Shown in pieces: positions 1 to 7,333 of a stretch of 9,183 nt of DNA; position 1 is the first letter of the stretch; every line of letters begins with the position of its first letter. Both the position numbers and the translations under genes were made by a program. The stretch is taken from NCBI GenBank assembly GCA_902797915.1, contig CADBUK010000155.1:1-9183 (forward strand), given 5' to 3'. This stretch comes from Oscillospiraceae bacterium. Lineage in GTDB: Bacteria; Bacillota; Clostridia; Oscillospirales; Acutalibacteraceae. A model generated the notes under the pieces. The model searched no databases and was not told where the DNA came from. It saw only the letters and a program-made list of their open reading frames with translations.

Positions 1-2
1 AA

Positions 3-1073
3 TGGGCTGTTGCTTTTAAATATCCGCCTGAGGAAAAACAGACAAGGCTTGTTGATATTGAAATTGCCGTCGGCAGAACGGGCGTTCTTACTCCAACGGC
101 AGTGCTTGAGCCCGTTCATCTGGCGGGAACTATGGTTTCAAGGGCAACGCTTCATAATCAGGACTTTATTAATGAAAAGGGTATTGCAATAGGCGATATA
201 GTAACCGTTCGTAAAGCGGGAGATATTATTCCCGAGGTTCTGTGTGTTAACGAGCATAACAGCAATACCTGTTTTGTATTTCCCGACGTATGCCCAAGCT
301 GTAACGCTCCCGTTGTTCGTGAGCAGGATGAGGCAGCAATCAGATGTATAAATCCCGATTGTCCCGCACAGCTTTTAAGAAATCTTATTCATTTCTGTTC
401 AAGGGACGCTATGGATATTGAGGGGCTCGGTCCCGCCATTATTGAAACCTTTGTTGATAACGGGCTGATTACCAAAACCGAGGATATTTATACCTTAACT
501 TTTGACAGAATTAATGATGCTCAACTCGAAGGCTTTAAGGAAAAAAGCATTTCAAATATTATCAATTCTATTGAAAAGTCCAAGCAAAACGACCTCGGCA
601 AGCTTGTTTTTGCGCTCGGTATCCGCCATATAGGCGCCAAGGCCGCAAAGCTGCTTTCCGACGAGTTTAAGTCTATGAACGCAATTATAGAAGCTTCAAA
701 AAAGGATATTCTTGCAATTGACGGCTTCGGCGAAATAATGGCGGAAAGCGTTGTTGATTTCTTCAGCAATCCTAAATCGCTTGAGCTTATTAGAAATCTT
801 GAACAAAGCGGAGTTAATATGAACTCAAATTCCGTGGTAGTTGACAACAGATTTGAGGGCAAAACCTTTGTGCTTACGGGTACGCTTGAGAAATATAAGC
901 GCAGCGAAGCCTCGTCAATAATTGAGAGCTTCGGCGGTAAAACGTCTTCAAGCGTTTCAAAGAAAACGGATTACGTTCTCGCAGGCGCAGAGGCGGGCAG
1001 CAAGCTTGACAAAGCTAACGCGCTTGGGGTTAACGTTATTTCAGAAGCAGAGTTTGCGGAGATGATTAAATAA
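3..1073 (+). CDS. ligA: NAD-dependent DNA ligase LigA, C-terminal part (5' end outside window)
   Basis: Seals nicks in duplex DNA using NAD+ during replication and repair. The open frame runs in from the left edge; the ATG at 102 lies inside the gene and is not the true start. The 356 visible residues begin with WAVAFKYPPE, the end of the adenylation domain. Next come the OB-fold (VGRTGVLTP, then LEPVHLAGTMVS and RKAGDIIPEV) and a four-cysteine zinc finger with Cys at fragment residues 97, 100, 115 and 120. Helix-hairpin-helix repeats follow (DIEGLGPAII, ALGIRHIGAKAA, IDGFGEIMA), then a C-terminal BRCT domain from about residue 283 (FEGKTFVLTGTLEKYKRSEA, SVSKKTDYVLAG). Compared with the usual length of about 670 residues, some 300 are missing, including the KxDG lysine nucleophile. 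No frameshift or lost motif is seen in the visible part. The TAA stop shares one base with the next gene's ATG (TAATG), suggesting coupled translation. Confidence 0.97.
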   Translation, partial: WAVAFKYPPEEKQTRLVDIEIAVGRTGVLTPTAVLEPVHLAGTMVSRATLHNQDFINEKGIAIGDIVTVRKAGDIIPEVLCVNEHNSNTCFVFPDVCPSCNAPVVREQDEAAIRCINPDCPAQLLRNLIHFCSRDAMDIEGLGPAIIETFVDNGLITKTEDIYTLTFDRINDAQLEGFKEKSISNIINSIEKSKQNDLGKLVFALGIRHIGAKAAKLLSDEFKSMNAIIEASKKDILAIDGFGEIMAESVVDFFSNPKSLELIRNLEQSGVNMNSNSVVVDNRFEGKTFVLTGTLEKYKRSEASSIIESFGGKTSSSVSKKTDYVLAGAEAGSKLDKANALGVNVISEAEFAEMIK

Positions 1074-1903
1074 TGAGTATAAGGGATAAACAAAAACGCC
1101 TTAAATCGCTTATGACATTTTTTGTTGCGTTTGGCGCAATTTTCAACGTGTTTTATATAGGCGCAAAGCCGACTATTGACGCATACAGCTCTTTAATGTC
1201 CGTAGTTTTCAGTTATATCTGCGATGCACTGATAATTCTAATTTTGGTACTTGTGTTTTTATATTACACAAAGTACGGAAAATGCGACGTAGTGCTTGGC
1301 AATATTTCGGACGAAATTGAGGATTGCGGTTATTATCTTATAAATTCAGAAATAACTGATATATCCGAATATATTTCCGAAGTAAAAAATCAGCTTGACA
1401 GCGCTATGTATTCCGTTAAAAGTGATTTTGAGCTTGATGAGCTTGAATTCCGCTTTTATGCGGACAAAAGAAAAGAGTTTATATATTGTGCCGAAGTCGG
1501 CAGTCTGGACAGAAACGATGTTATAGCGTATCTCGACACCGTGGTTAACGACATTACCTACCACACGCTGAAGCGAAAGGGAAACGGCGTAGTTCTGTTT
1601 GTAACAGACAATGCGGAGGATAATGCGGTATCGCTTTCAAAGCTTATTGCTTCTCTCGGCAGAAAATCACAAATCAGATTAGCAATCGCAATTGCGGAGC
1701 CGAGCAATAATAAGCTGTATTTTCTCGGCAATCAGCAAACAAAATGTCAGCAGATGATTGTTAATTATTTTCAGATGGCAGAGCTTCCGATTGCAGACAG
1801 TCTGAAATTTAAGGAAAGGCTTGAATTTCAGCACAGGCTTGAGGAAAGATTTAAAACAGCAACAGTCAGCGAATTGACAGCTGACGTAATTAATATTCAT
1901 TAA
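1073..1903 (+). CDS. Unrecognised membrane-anchored protein, two N-terminal TM segments
   Basis: I do not recognise this 276-residue protein. It begins with a short basic stretch (MSIRDKQKRLK), followed by two hydrophobic segments at about residues 13-30 and 41-65. The loop between them is short (AKPTIDAYSS), so a hairpin with both ends in the cytoplasm is likely. The rest (about 66-276) looks soluble: an acidic part (about 73-125), then an alpha/beta-like part with two hydrophobic strands, GVVLFVTDN (172-180) and IRLAIAIAEP (201-210). A charged helical tail rich in Lys, Arg and Glu (about 245-262) closes it. No catalytic motif is obvious. It overlaps ligA by one base, with GGAGA at 1058-1062 about 10 nt before the ATG, and ends 10 nt before murD. 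Antisense frames here are less supported because this frame fits the TAATG junction exactly. It is clearly a gene; any wall or division role would only be inferred from murD next door. Confidence 0.85.
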   Translation: MSIRDKQKRLKSLMTFFVAFGAIFNVFYIGAKPTIDAYSSLMSVVFSYICDALIILILVLVFLYYTKYGKCDVVLGNISDEIEDCGYYLINSEITDISEYISEVKNQLDSAMYSVKSDFELDELEFRFYADKRKEFIYCAEVGSLDRNDVIAYLDTVVNDITYHTLKRKGNGVVLFVTDNAEDNAVSLSKLIASLGRKSQIRLAIAIAEPSNNKLYFLGNQQTKCQQMIVNYFQMAELPIADSLKFKERLEFQHRLEERFKTATVSELTADVINIH

Positions 1904-1907
1904 GGAG
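1902..1907 (+). promoter_or_regulatory. Shine-Dalgarno site for murD, overlapping the upstream stop codon
   Basis: AAGGAG lies 6 nt before the ATG at 1914, and its first two bases are part of the TAA stop of the preceding gene (TAAGGAG). It fixes the murD start and means ribosomes terminating upstream sit on the next initiation site. This is the only gap between genes in the window, and it is too short (10 nt) for a separate promoter between them. Confidence 0.85.
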
Positions 1908-1913
1908 TTATCT

Positions 1914-3344
1914 ATGGTTAATGATGTTAAGAACTTTTTAGAAGATTTGAGCGGCAAAAAGGTTGCGTTTGTAGGTATGGGTGTTGCAAATGTTCCTTGC
2001 GCCAAATGGCTTGCCTCTCACGGAATTGACGTATATGCCTGTGATAAAAGGGACAGGGAATATATCGGCAGGGAAATCTGCGAAGAGCTTGATAAGCTCG
2101 GCGTACATTTCTGCCTTGGCGACGATTACCTCAGCGCTTTGCCTGAAATGGATTTAATTTTCCGTTCACACGGTATTCTTCCGTTTCAGAACAAATGGAT
2201 TGGCGAATGTATTGAAAGAGGGCAAAAGGTTACAACCGAAATGGAGGTTTTCTTTAAATACTGCCCTGCAAAAATAATCGCTGTAACAGGCTCAAACGGC
2301 AAGACTACCACAACAACGCTTATTTCCGAAATGCTTAAAAAAAGCGGCAAGACCGTCTATCTCGGCGGAAATATCGGCAAAGCGTTAATGCCCGAACTTG
2401 AAAACATAACTGCGAATGACTTTGCCGTTGTAGAGCTTTCGTCATTCCAGCTGTTAACAATGGGTAATATGGTTAGTAAGCCCGACATTGCTGTTGTTAC
2501 GAATATTGAAAGCACACATCTTGACCATCATATTTCGCTTGACGAATATGTTGACTCAAAGCGTAATATCCTTATTTATCAGTCTGCGGGCGCAAAATCC
2601 GTCCTTAACGCTGACTGCGATTATTCAATCGGCGGCAGAGTTTATCACGATATGCGGTTTGACGTAAGAGGCAGGCTGTATCAGTTTTCAATCAGCCATC
2701 CCGTTGAAAACGGCGCTTATATGAAACCTGACGGCAGCATTGTTTTTGCAGAAAACGGTGTTGAAACTCCTGTAATGAACAAAAATGATATTGTTATCCC
2801 CGGAATGCACAATGTTGAAAACTATTGCACGGCAATTACTGCGGTATGGGGCTTGGTTTCGGTTGAAGATATTGTAAGCGTGGCAAAAACCTTCGGCGGT
2901 GTTGAACACAGAATTGAATTTGTGCGTGAGTATAAGGGCGTTAAATATTATAACGATTCTATTGCAACGTCGCCGTCAAGGGTTATAAGCGGGCTTAAAG
3001 CGTTTAATCAAAAAATCATTATGATTTGCGGCGGGTCAGATAAGGGTAACGATATGAGCCAGATGGCGCCGCTTATTCTTGAAAAGGTTAAACTTCTTGT
3101 TTTAAACGGTGCAACAGCCGATAAGATTTACGATTGCGTTGTTAATGCCGACGGCTTTGCCGAAAGCGGTATTGAGGTTGTAAAGACCGACACAATGGAA
3201 AACGCGCTGAATATTGCAAAGGAAAAGGCTGTCAGCGGCGATATTGTTTCTCTTTGTCCTGCGTGCCCTGCGTTTGACCAGTTCAAAACCTTTGAATACA
3301 GGGGCAGAAAGTTTAAAGAATTAGTGAATGGATTTGAAGATTAA
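1914..3344 (+). CDS. murD: UDP-N-acetylmuramoyl-L-alanine--D-glutamate ligase (MurD)
   Basis: Cytoplasmic ATP-dependent ligase that adds D-glutamate to UDP-MurNAc-L-Ala, the second amino-acid step of peptidoglycan precursor synthesis. The 476 residues show the three-domain Mur ligase plan. The N-terminal Rossmann-like UDP-binding domain has VAFVGMGVANVP (17-28). The central ATPase has the P-loop VTGSNGKTTTTT (124-135), GGNIG (151-155), ELSSFQL (174-180) and the HLDHH region (202-206); Lys216 (DSKRN) is at the place of the carbamylated lysine. The C-terminal domain has HNVENY (299-304), EHR (331-333), NDSIATSP (347-354), GGSDKG (373-378) and CPACPAFDQFKTF (448-460). It is somewhat longer than E. 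coli MurD (438). The motif at 347-354 differs from the common NDSKATN and the last motif differs from SPACASFD, but order and spacing fit MurD better than MurC, E or F. A strong ribosome site precedes the ATG. Confidence 0.94.
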   Translation: MVNDVKNFLEDLSGKKVAFVGMGVANVPCAKWLASHGIDVYACDKRDREYIGREICEELDKLGVHFCLGDDYLSALPEMDLIFRSHGILPFQNKWIGECIERGQKVTTEMEVFFKYCPAKIIAVTGSNGKTTTTTLISEMLKKSGKTVYLGGNIGKALMPELENITANDFAVVELSSFQLLTMGNMVSKPDIAVVTNIESTHLDHHISLDEYVDSKRNILIYQSAGAKSVLNADCDYSIGGRVYHDMRFDVRGRLYQFSISHPVENGAYMKPDGSIVFAENGVETPVMNKNDIVIPGMHNVENYCTAITAVWGLVSVEDIVSVAKTFGGVEHRIEFVREYKGVKYYNDSIATSPSRVISGLKAFNQKIIMICGGSDKGNDMSQMAPLILEKVKLLVLNGATADKIYDCVVNADGFAESGIEVVKTDTMENALNIAKEKAVSGDIVSLCPACPAFDQFKTFEYRGRKFKELVNGFED

Positions 3345-4362
3345 TATGGATACTTTGGAATTAATAAAAAAGCTTGTCTCTGTTCCCGCAGTTTCGGGTA
3401 CAGAGGATAATCTGCAAGATGTTTTGCGTGAAATACTTGAACCTATCGGTACGGTTAGCACCGACTCAATGAATAATCTGTTTTGCACAGTCGGCGAAGG
3501 TTACCATTTTTTGCTTGACGCGCATACAGACGAAATCGGGTTTGTTGTTACCGAAATAACCGACAGCGGATTTCTCAGGGTTTCAAATTGCGGAGGTATT
3601 GACAGAAGACTGCTTCTTGCCGCCGAGGTTTCTGTTTGGGGCAAAAGGGAAGTACGCGGCGTTATTTCAACGCTTCCTCCGCACCTTCAGAAAGACGGCG
3701 ACGAAAGCAAGGTACCCGAAATTGATGAAATTGCAATCGATATCGGTATGACGCACGATGAAGCCGCATCAACCATATCTGTTGGCGACAGAGTTACCTT
3801 TGCACATTATTTTACAGAGCTTCTTGACGGAAGAATTTCTTCTAACTGCCTTGATGACAGAGCGGGCTGTGCCGCAATTATTCTTGCGCTTAACGCTGTT
3901 AAGGATTTGCCCGTCAAGGTTACGGCAATGTTTTCTTCACAGGAAGAGGTTGGCATAAGAGGTGCAAAAGTCGGACCCTTCGGCAAAAATATTGACGAAG
4001 CAATTGCAGTTGACGTTTCCTTCGGTTATACTCCTGATTGTAAAAAGGAAGAATGCGGCGAGCTTTCAAAAGGCGCAATGATAGGTATTTCTCCCATTCT
4101 TGATAACGGAATATCAAAGGGCTTGATTTCTGCTGCCGAAGAGGCAGGCGTTCAGTATCAGACTGAAATAATGAACGGCGTTACAGGTACAAATGCAGAC
4201 GTAATTTCAATTACAGAAAGCGGTATTAAATGCGGCTTGGTTTCCATTCCGCTTAAATATATGCACACCCCGATTGAAGTAATTGACGTTAAAGATGTTG
4301 AAAGCACGGCAAATGTTATTGCCGCTTACATCAGGGAAAAGGCAGGTGTTTTGAATGCTTAA
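3328..4362 (+). CDS. M42-family metallo-aminopeptidase, first copy
   Basis: Probable cytoplasmic di-metal aminopeptidase of the M42 (TET/FrvX/YsdC) family, which trims short peptides and usually forms large tetrahedral assemblies. With the ATG at 3328 it has 344 residues, typical for the family. The expected metal and catalytic residues are present: His66 and Asp68 (DAHTDEIGF), bridging Asp176 (LDDRAG), Glu206/Glu207 (SQEEVGIRGA), Asp229 (AVDVSFG) and His313 (YMHTPIE). The insert at about 78-165 matches the family's oligomerisation domain. The usual GTDA motif reads GTNA (287-290). The start is uncertain: ATG 3328 overlaps murD by 17 nt with no clear ribosome site, while ATG 3346, one base after the murD stop (TAATATG), would give 338 residues starting MDTLELIKKL, close to typical family N-termini. 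The substrate is unknown. Confidence 0.92.
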   Translation: MDLKINMDTLELIKKLVSVPAVSGTEDNLQDVLREILEPIGTVSTDSMNNLFCTVGEGYHFLLDAHTDEIGFVVTEITDSGFLRVSNCGGIDRRLLLAAEVSVWGKREVRGVISTLPPHLQKDGDESKVPEIDEIAIDIGMTHDEAASTISVGDRVTFAHYFTELLDGRISSNCLDDRAGCAAIILALNAVKDLPVKVTAMFSSQEEVGIRGAKVGPFGKNIDEAIAVDVSFGYTPDCKKEECGELSKGAMIGISPILDNGISKGLISAAEEAGVQYQTEIMNGVTGTNADVISITESGIKCGLVSIPLKYMHTPIEVIDVKDVESTANVIAAYIREKAGVLNA

Positions 4363-5356
4363 AGAATTATGCCTTTTAAACGGTGCATCAGGCAGAGAGG
4401 ATGCCGTCAGAGAGTTTATAATCGCGCAGATTAAAGATTATTGCGAATACAGCGTTGATTCTCTCGGCAATATTATCGCGTTTAAAAAAGGTGCAGTGGA
4501 GCCTGAAAACAGGCTGATGATTTGCGCCCATATGGACGAGGTTGCGTTTATTGTAAATTACATTACAGACGACGGTTACCTCAAAATCAGCCCTGTAGGC
4601 GGAGTTGACCCGAGGGTTGTTGTTGGCAGAAGGGTTACCGTTAACGGTATTAACGGCGTTATCGGCTCTAAGGCTGTACATCTGCTTTCTGACGATGAAA
4701 AGAAAAAAGCGCCCGATTTTGAAAAGCTTTATGTTGACATAGGCGCCGTTGACAGAAAGCAGGCGGAAAAATACGTTTCTCTCGGCGACACCGTGTATTT
4801 TAATTCAGATTTTCTTGAATTCGGAAACGGATACGTTAAATCAAAAGCGCTTGATGATAGAATCGGCTGTTATCTTATGATTAAGCTGATTAAGTCTAAA
4901 ATTAAACACAGCACTTATTTTTGCTTTAACGTTCAGGAGGAAGTCGGCTTGCGCGGTGCCGAATGCTCGGCATACACCGTAAACCCTGACGTTTCATTAA
5001 TTCTTGAGGCTACTACTGCGGCTGACCTCAACTGCGTATCTGGTGCTGACAGGTGCTGTGTGCTTGGCGAAGGACCTGTTATTTCCTATATGGACAGGCA
5101 CACTATATACGATAAAGAGCTTTACAGTTCCGCTATGAACTGCGCCGCTGAAATCGGAATAAAGGCACAGACGAAAACAAGAATTGCGGGCGGTAATGAC
5201 GCAGGCGCCGTTCAGAGAAGCGGTAACGGCTGCAGAGTGCTTGCCGTCTCGCTTCCGTGCAGGTATATTCATTCGGGCGCAAGCGTTGTTAAGAAAAGCG
5301 ATATTGAACAGACAGAAAAACTATTAAAAGCATACTTGGAACGCATTTATGATTGA
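4355..5356 (+). CDS. M42-family metallo-aminopeptidase, second copy
   Basis: A second M42 aminopeptidase, 333 residues, clearly homologous to the preceding gene but much diverged, so an old duplication or separately acquired paralogue and not a recent repeat. Visible metal and catalytic residues are His59 and Asp61 (AHMDEVAF), Asp167 (LDDRIG), Glu195/Glu196 (QEEVGLRGAE) and His306 (RYIHSGAS). At the position where copy one has Asp229 it has Glu218 (LILEATTAAD). Both Asp and Glu serve as ligands in the wider M20/M28/M42 clan, so activity is expected. The first motif reads DEVAF where DEIGF is usual, and the region corresponding to GGTDAG reads GGNDAG (279-284). The ATG overlaps the upstream stop by 8 nt and has AGGTG at 4344-4348 as ribosome site. 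Like copy one it is probably cytoplasmic; a mixed complex of the two is possible but unproven. Confidence 0.92.
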   Translation: MLKELCLLNGASGREDAVREFIIAQIKDYCEYSVDSLGNIIAFKKGAVEPENRLMICAHMDEVAFIVNYITDDGYLKISPVGGVDPRVVVGRRVTVNGINGVIGSKAVHLLSDDEKKKAPDFEKLYVDIGAVDRKQAEKYVSLGDTVYFNSDFLEFGNGYVKSKALDDRIGCYLMIKLIKSKIKHSTYFCFNVQEEVGLRGAECSAYTVNPDVSLILEATTAADLNCVSGADRCCVLGEGPVISYMDRHTIYDKELYSSAMNCAAEIGIKAQTKTRIAGGNDAGAVQRSGNGCRVLAVSLPCRYIHSGASVVKKSDIEQTEKLLKAYLERIYD

Positions 5357-6071
5357 GCAGGTTTCTGATTTTTCGGAATTAAATGAATTTAAGCACTACG
5401 ATATATTTGCTTTAAGAGTGCTTTCTCTTGCAAAGGCTTATGGCTTCAGCTACCCGTTTGTAAGGTTTTTCAGACAGATGGCTGATGACGGCAGCGTTAC
5501 GGCAATTTTCCACGTGCTTGACGGTATTGTAAACATTTCTGTTACCGCTGAAGCAGATTTTGAGGAGCTTTCAGATTTTCTTAAATTCATCGGCTTTTCA
5601 AGCTTGTTCTGTAGCGAATTGCTTGAGCTTGACGCCGAATATGAACAGGGCTCAATTATGAAAACCTCAAAAAAAATTGAACTGCCCTGCGATTACCGTG
5701 TTATTGACGAATATCCTCATTTATTCGATTTATTTAATTTTATTGATTATGAAAATACGGATTTTGAAGCATGGTACGTTGATATAAGCCACCGAATCAG
5801 GCATGGAGCCGCAAAGGCTTACACAATTAACATTGACGATGAAATAATATCTTCCGCTATATTTTCATCAATTTATAATGATGACGCTATTATTTCCGCA
5901 GTACAGACAAAGCCTGAATACAGGGGAATGGGTTACGCTTCCTCGCTTGTATCGGCAATGTGCTGTGACATTAAGGGCACGGCTTATCTGCTTCGGGAGC
6001 AGGGTAAAAACGAAAGCTTTTACAAAAGACTTGGCTTTGAAAACTGCGGTAAATGGAGAATGTATAAATGA
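5349..6071 (+). CDS. GNAT-family N-acetyltransferase with extra N-terminal domain
   Basis: Predicted acetyl-CoA-dependent N-acetyltransferase of 240 residues. The C-terminal half (about 115-240) is a GNAT fold: strand ISAVQTKPEY leads into the acetyl-CoA pyrophosphate loop YRGMGYASSLV (191-201, R-x-x-G-x-A). The end ESFYKRLGFENCGKWRMYK (222-240) is the usual GNAT motif B with its Tyr. The N-terminal part (about 1-110) has mixed strands and helices (VTAIFHVLDG, FLKFIGFSSLFC) and lacks the acetyl-CoA loop. It could be a degenerate second GNAT half, a pattern seen in some clostridial acetyltransferases, but I cannot prove this. The substrate cannot be read from the sequence; lying next to two aminopeptidases and an amino-acid lyase, an amino acid or peptide amine is a guess. 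It overlaps the previous stop by 8 nt and the next start by 4 nt (ATGA). Confidence 0.85.
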   Translation: MIEQVSDFSELNEFKHYDIFALRVLSLAKAYGFSYPFVRFFRQMADDGSVTAIFHVLDGIVNISVTAEADFEELSDFLKFIGFSSLFCSELLELDAEYEQGSIMKTSKKIELPCDYRVIDEYPHLFDLFNFIDYENTDFEAWYVDISHRIRHGAAKAYTINIDDEIISSAIFSSIYNDDAIISAVQTKPEYRGMGYASSLVSAMCCDIKGTAYLLREQGKNESFYKRLGFENCGKWRMYK

Positions 6072-7333
6072 ACAGCTTTTTTAAAATTGACGAGCGAATT
6101 GAAGCGGCTTCTGCAAAAGCGCTTGCCGCTGCTAAAACTCAGTTTGATAAAATTGACGAAATAACCGAATACAATCAGCAAAAGGTTATTTCCGCCTTCA
6201 TAAAAAACGGCGTTTCCGAAAGTCATTTTGTTTCATCAACGGGGTACGGATACGGTGACAGAGGCAGGGAAACCCTTGACAAAATCTGGGCTGACGTATT
6301 CGGAGCGGAAGACGCGCTTGTTCGACATAATTTTACCTGCGGCACACATACACTTGCGACTGCGTTGTTCGGCGTGCTTCGCCCGGGTGATAAAATGCTT
6401 TGCGTAACTGGAACGCCTTACGATACTATTCATAACGTTATAGGCATAAAAGGCTCTGAAATGGGCTCTTTAAAGGATTTCGGCATTGATTATGACGAAG
6501 TTCCGCTGAAGGATGAAAGGCTTGATTACGAGGCAATCAGCGCCGCTGTTGATGACAGCGTTACAATGGTGTATATTCAGCGCAGCCGCGGCTATGAGCT
6601 CAGACCGAGCCTTGTTATAAACGAAATTGAAAGGGTTGTTAAAATTGCTAAAGAAATGAACCCGAATGTTATCGTAATGGTTGACAATTGCTACGGCGAA
6701 TTTGTTGAAAAGCTTGAGCCGACAAATGTCGGCGCAGATTTAATTGCGGGCTCATTGATTAAAAATGCGGGCGGAGGAATTGCCACAACGGGCGGCTACA
6801 TTGCGGGCAGACACGATTTGGTTGAAAAATGCGCTTACCGCTTAACTACCCCCGGTCTCGGCAAGGAGGTCGGCGCAACTCTCGGAATGAACAGGGAGCT
6901 GTATATGGGCCTGTTTTATGCCCCTCACACCGTTGGAGAGGCGCTTAAAAGCGCTGTTTATATATCCGCTTTGTTCGGCGGCTTCGGTTATAAAACCACG
7001 CCTGCTTTTGACGCTAAAAGGGGCGATATTGTTCAGTCCCTCGGGCTTGAAAACCCCGAAAGTCTTGTTGCTTTCTGTCAGGGCATTCAAAGCGGCAGCC
7101 CTATTGACAGCTTTGTTTCACCTGAGCCCTGGGATATGCCCGGATATGAAAGTCAGGTTGTTATGGCTGCGGGCGCGTTTACTATGGGTTCGTCTATTGA
7201 GCTTTCAGCGGACGCGCCTATCAGAGAGCCGTATTACGCGTGGATTCAGGGCGGATTAACCTTCCACAGTGCAAAACTATGCGCAATGCTTGCCGCGCAG
7301 AAAATGCTTGAAAGAGGATTGTTAAATGTATAA
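6068..7333 (+). CDS. PLP-dependent Cys/Met-lyase-like protein ('aluminum resistance'/methionine gamma-lyase family)
   Basis: A 421-residue fold-type I PLP enzyme of the PF06838 family, annotated in databases as methionine gamma-lyase family or 'aluminum resistance protein'; its true substrate is unsettled. Key parts: STGYGYGDRGRETLDKIWA (57-75) at the N-terminus and the cofactor phosphate-binding turn FTCGTHTLATAL (89-100). TGTPYDTIHNVIG (114-126) follows, then the QRSRGYELRPS region (171-181) and Asp206 (VDNCYGEF), which should pair with the pyridine nitrogen. Lys232 in GSLIKNAGGG is the expected Schiff-base lysine, and TTGGYIAG (240-247) comes after it. Length and all core motifs are intact. 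The family resembles cystathionine gamma-lyase-type enzymes, so C-S bond cleavage in a sulfur amino acid is plausible but not shown. The start has GGAGA at 6055-6059 with 8 nt spacing and overlaps the previous stop as ATGA. The end overlaps the next gene by 8 nt. Confidence 0.92.
   Translation: MNSFFKIDERIEAASAKALAAAKTQFDKIDEITEYNQQKVISAFIKNGVSESHFVSSTGYGYGDRGRETLDKIWADVFGAEDALVRHNFTCGTHTLATALFGVLRPGDKMLCVTGTPYDTIHNVIGIKGSEMGSLKDFGIDYDEVPLKDERLDYEAISAAVDDSVTMVYIQRSRGYELRPSLVINEIERVVKIAKEMNPNVIVMVDNCYGEFVEKLEPTNVGADLIAGSLIKNAGGGIATTGGYIAGRHDLVEKCAYRLTTPGLGKEVGATLGMNRELYMGLFYAPHTVGEALKSAVYISALFGGFGYKTTPAFDAKRGDIVQSLGLENPESLVAFCQGIQSGSPIDSFVSPEPWDMPGYESQVVMAAGAFTMGSSIELSADAPIREPYYAWIQGGLTFHSAKLCAMLAAQKMLERGLLNV

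Noticed and set aside
102..104. ATG as the start of the DNA ligase gene
   Set aside because: The same frame is open to the left edge and encodes conserved LigA sequence (WAVAFKYPPE, VGRTGVLTP), so the gene begins outside the window.
521..862. Antisense open frame of 113 codons within ligA
   Set aside because: It lies opposite the conserved helix-hairpin-helix region of LigA, has no family motif, and its Ser/Leu/Phe-rich composition is what the reverse of a coding frame gives.
1679..2005. Antisense open frame of 108 codons across the unknown gene/murD junction
   Set aside because: It spans two well-supported genes and the murD ribosome site on the other strand, and its sequence shows no domain or convincing start.
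6918..7259. Second + strand open frame of 113 codons within the PLP enzyme gene
   Set aside because: It is an out-of-frame shadow of the conserved C-terminal part of the PLP enzyme, with no recognisable motif.
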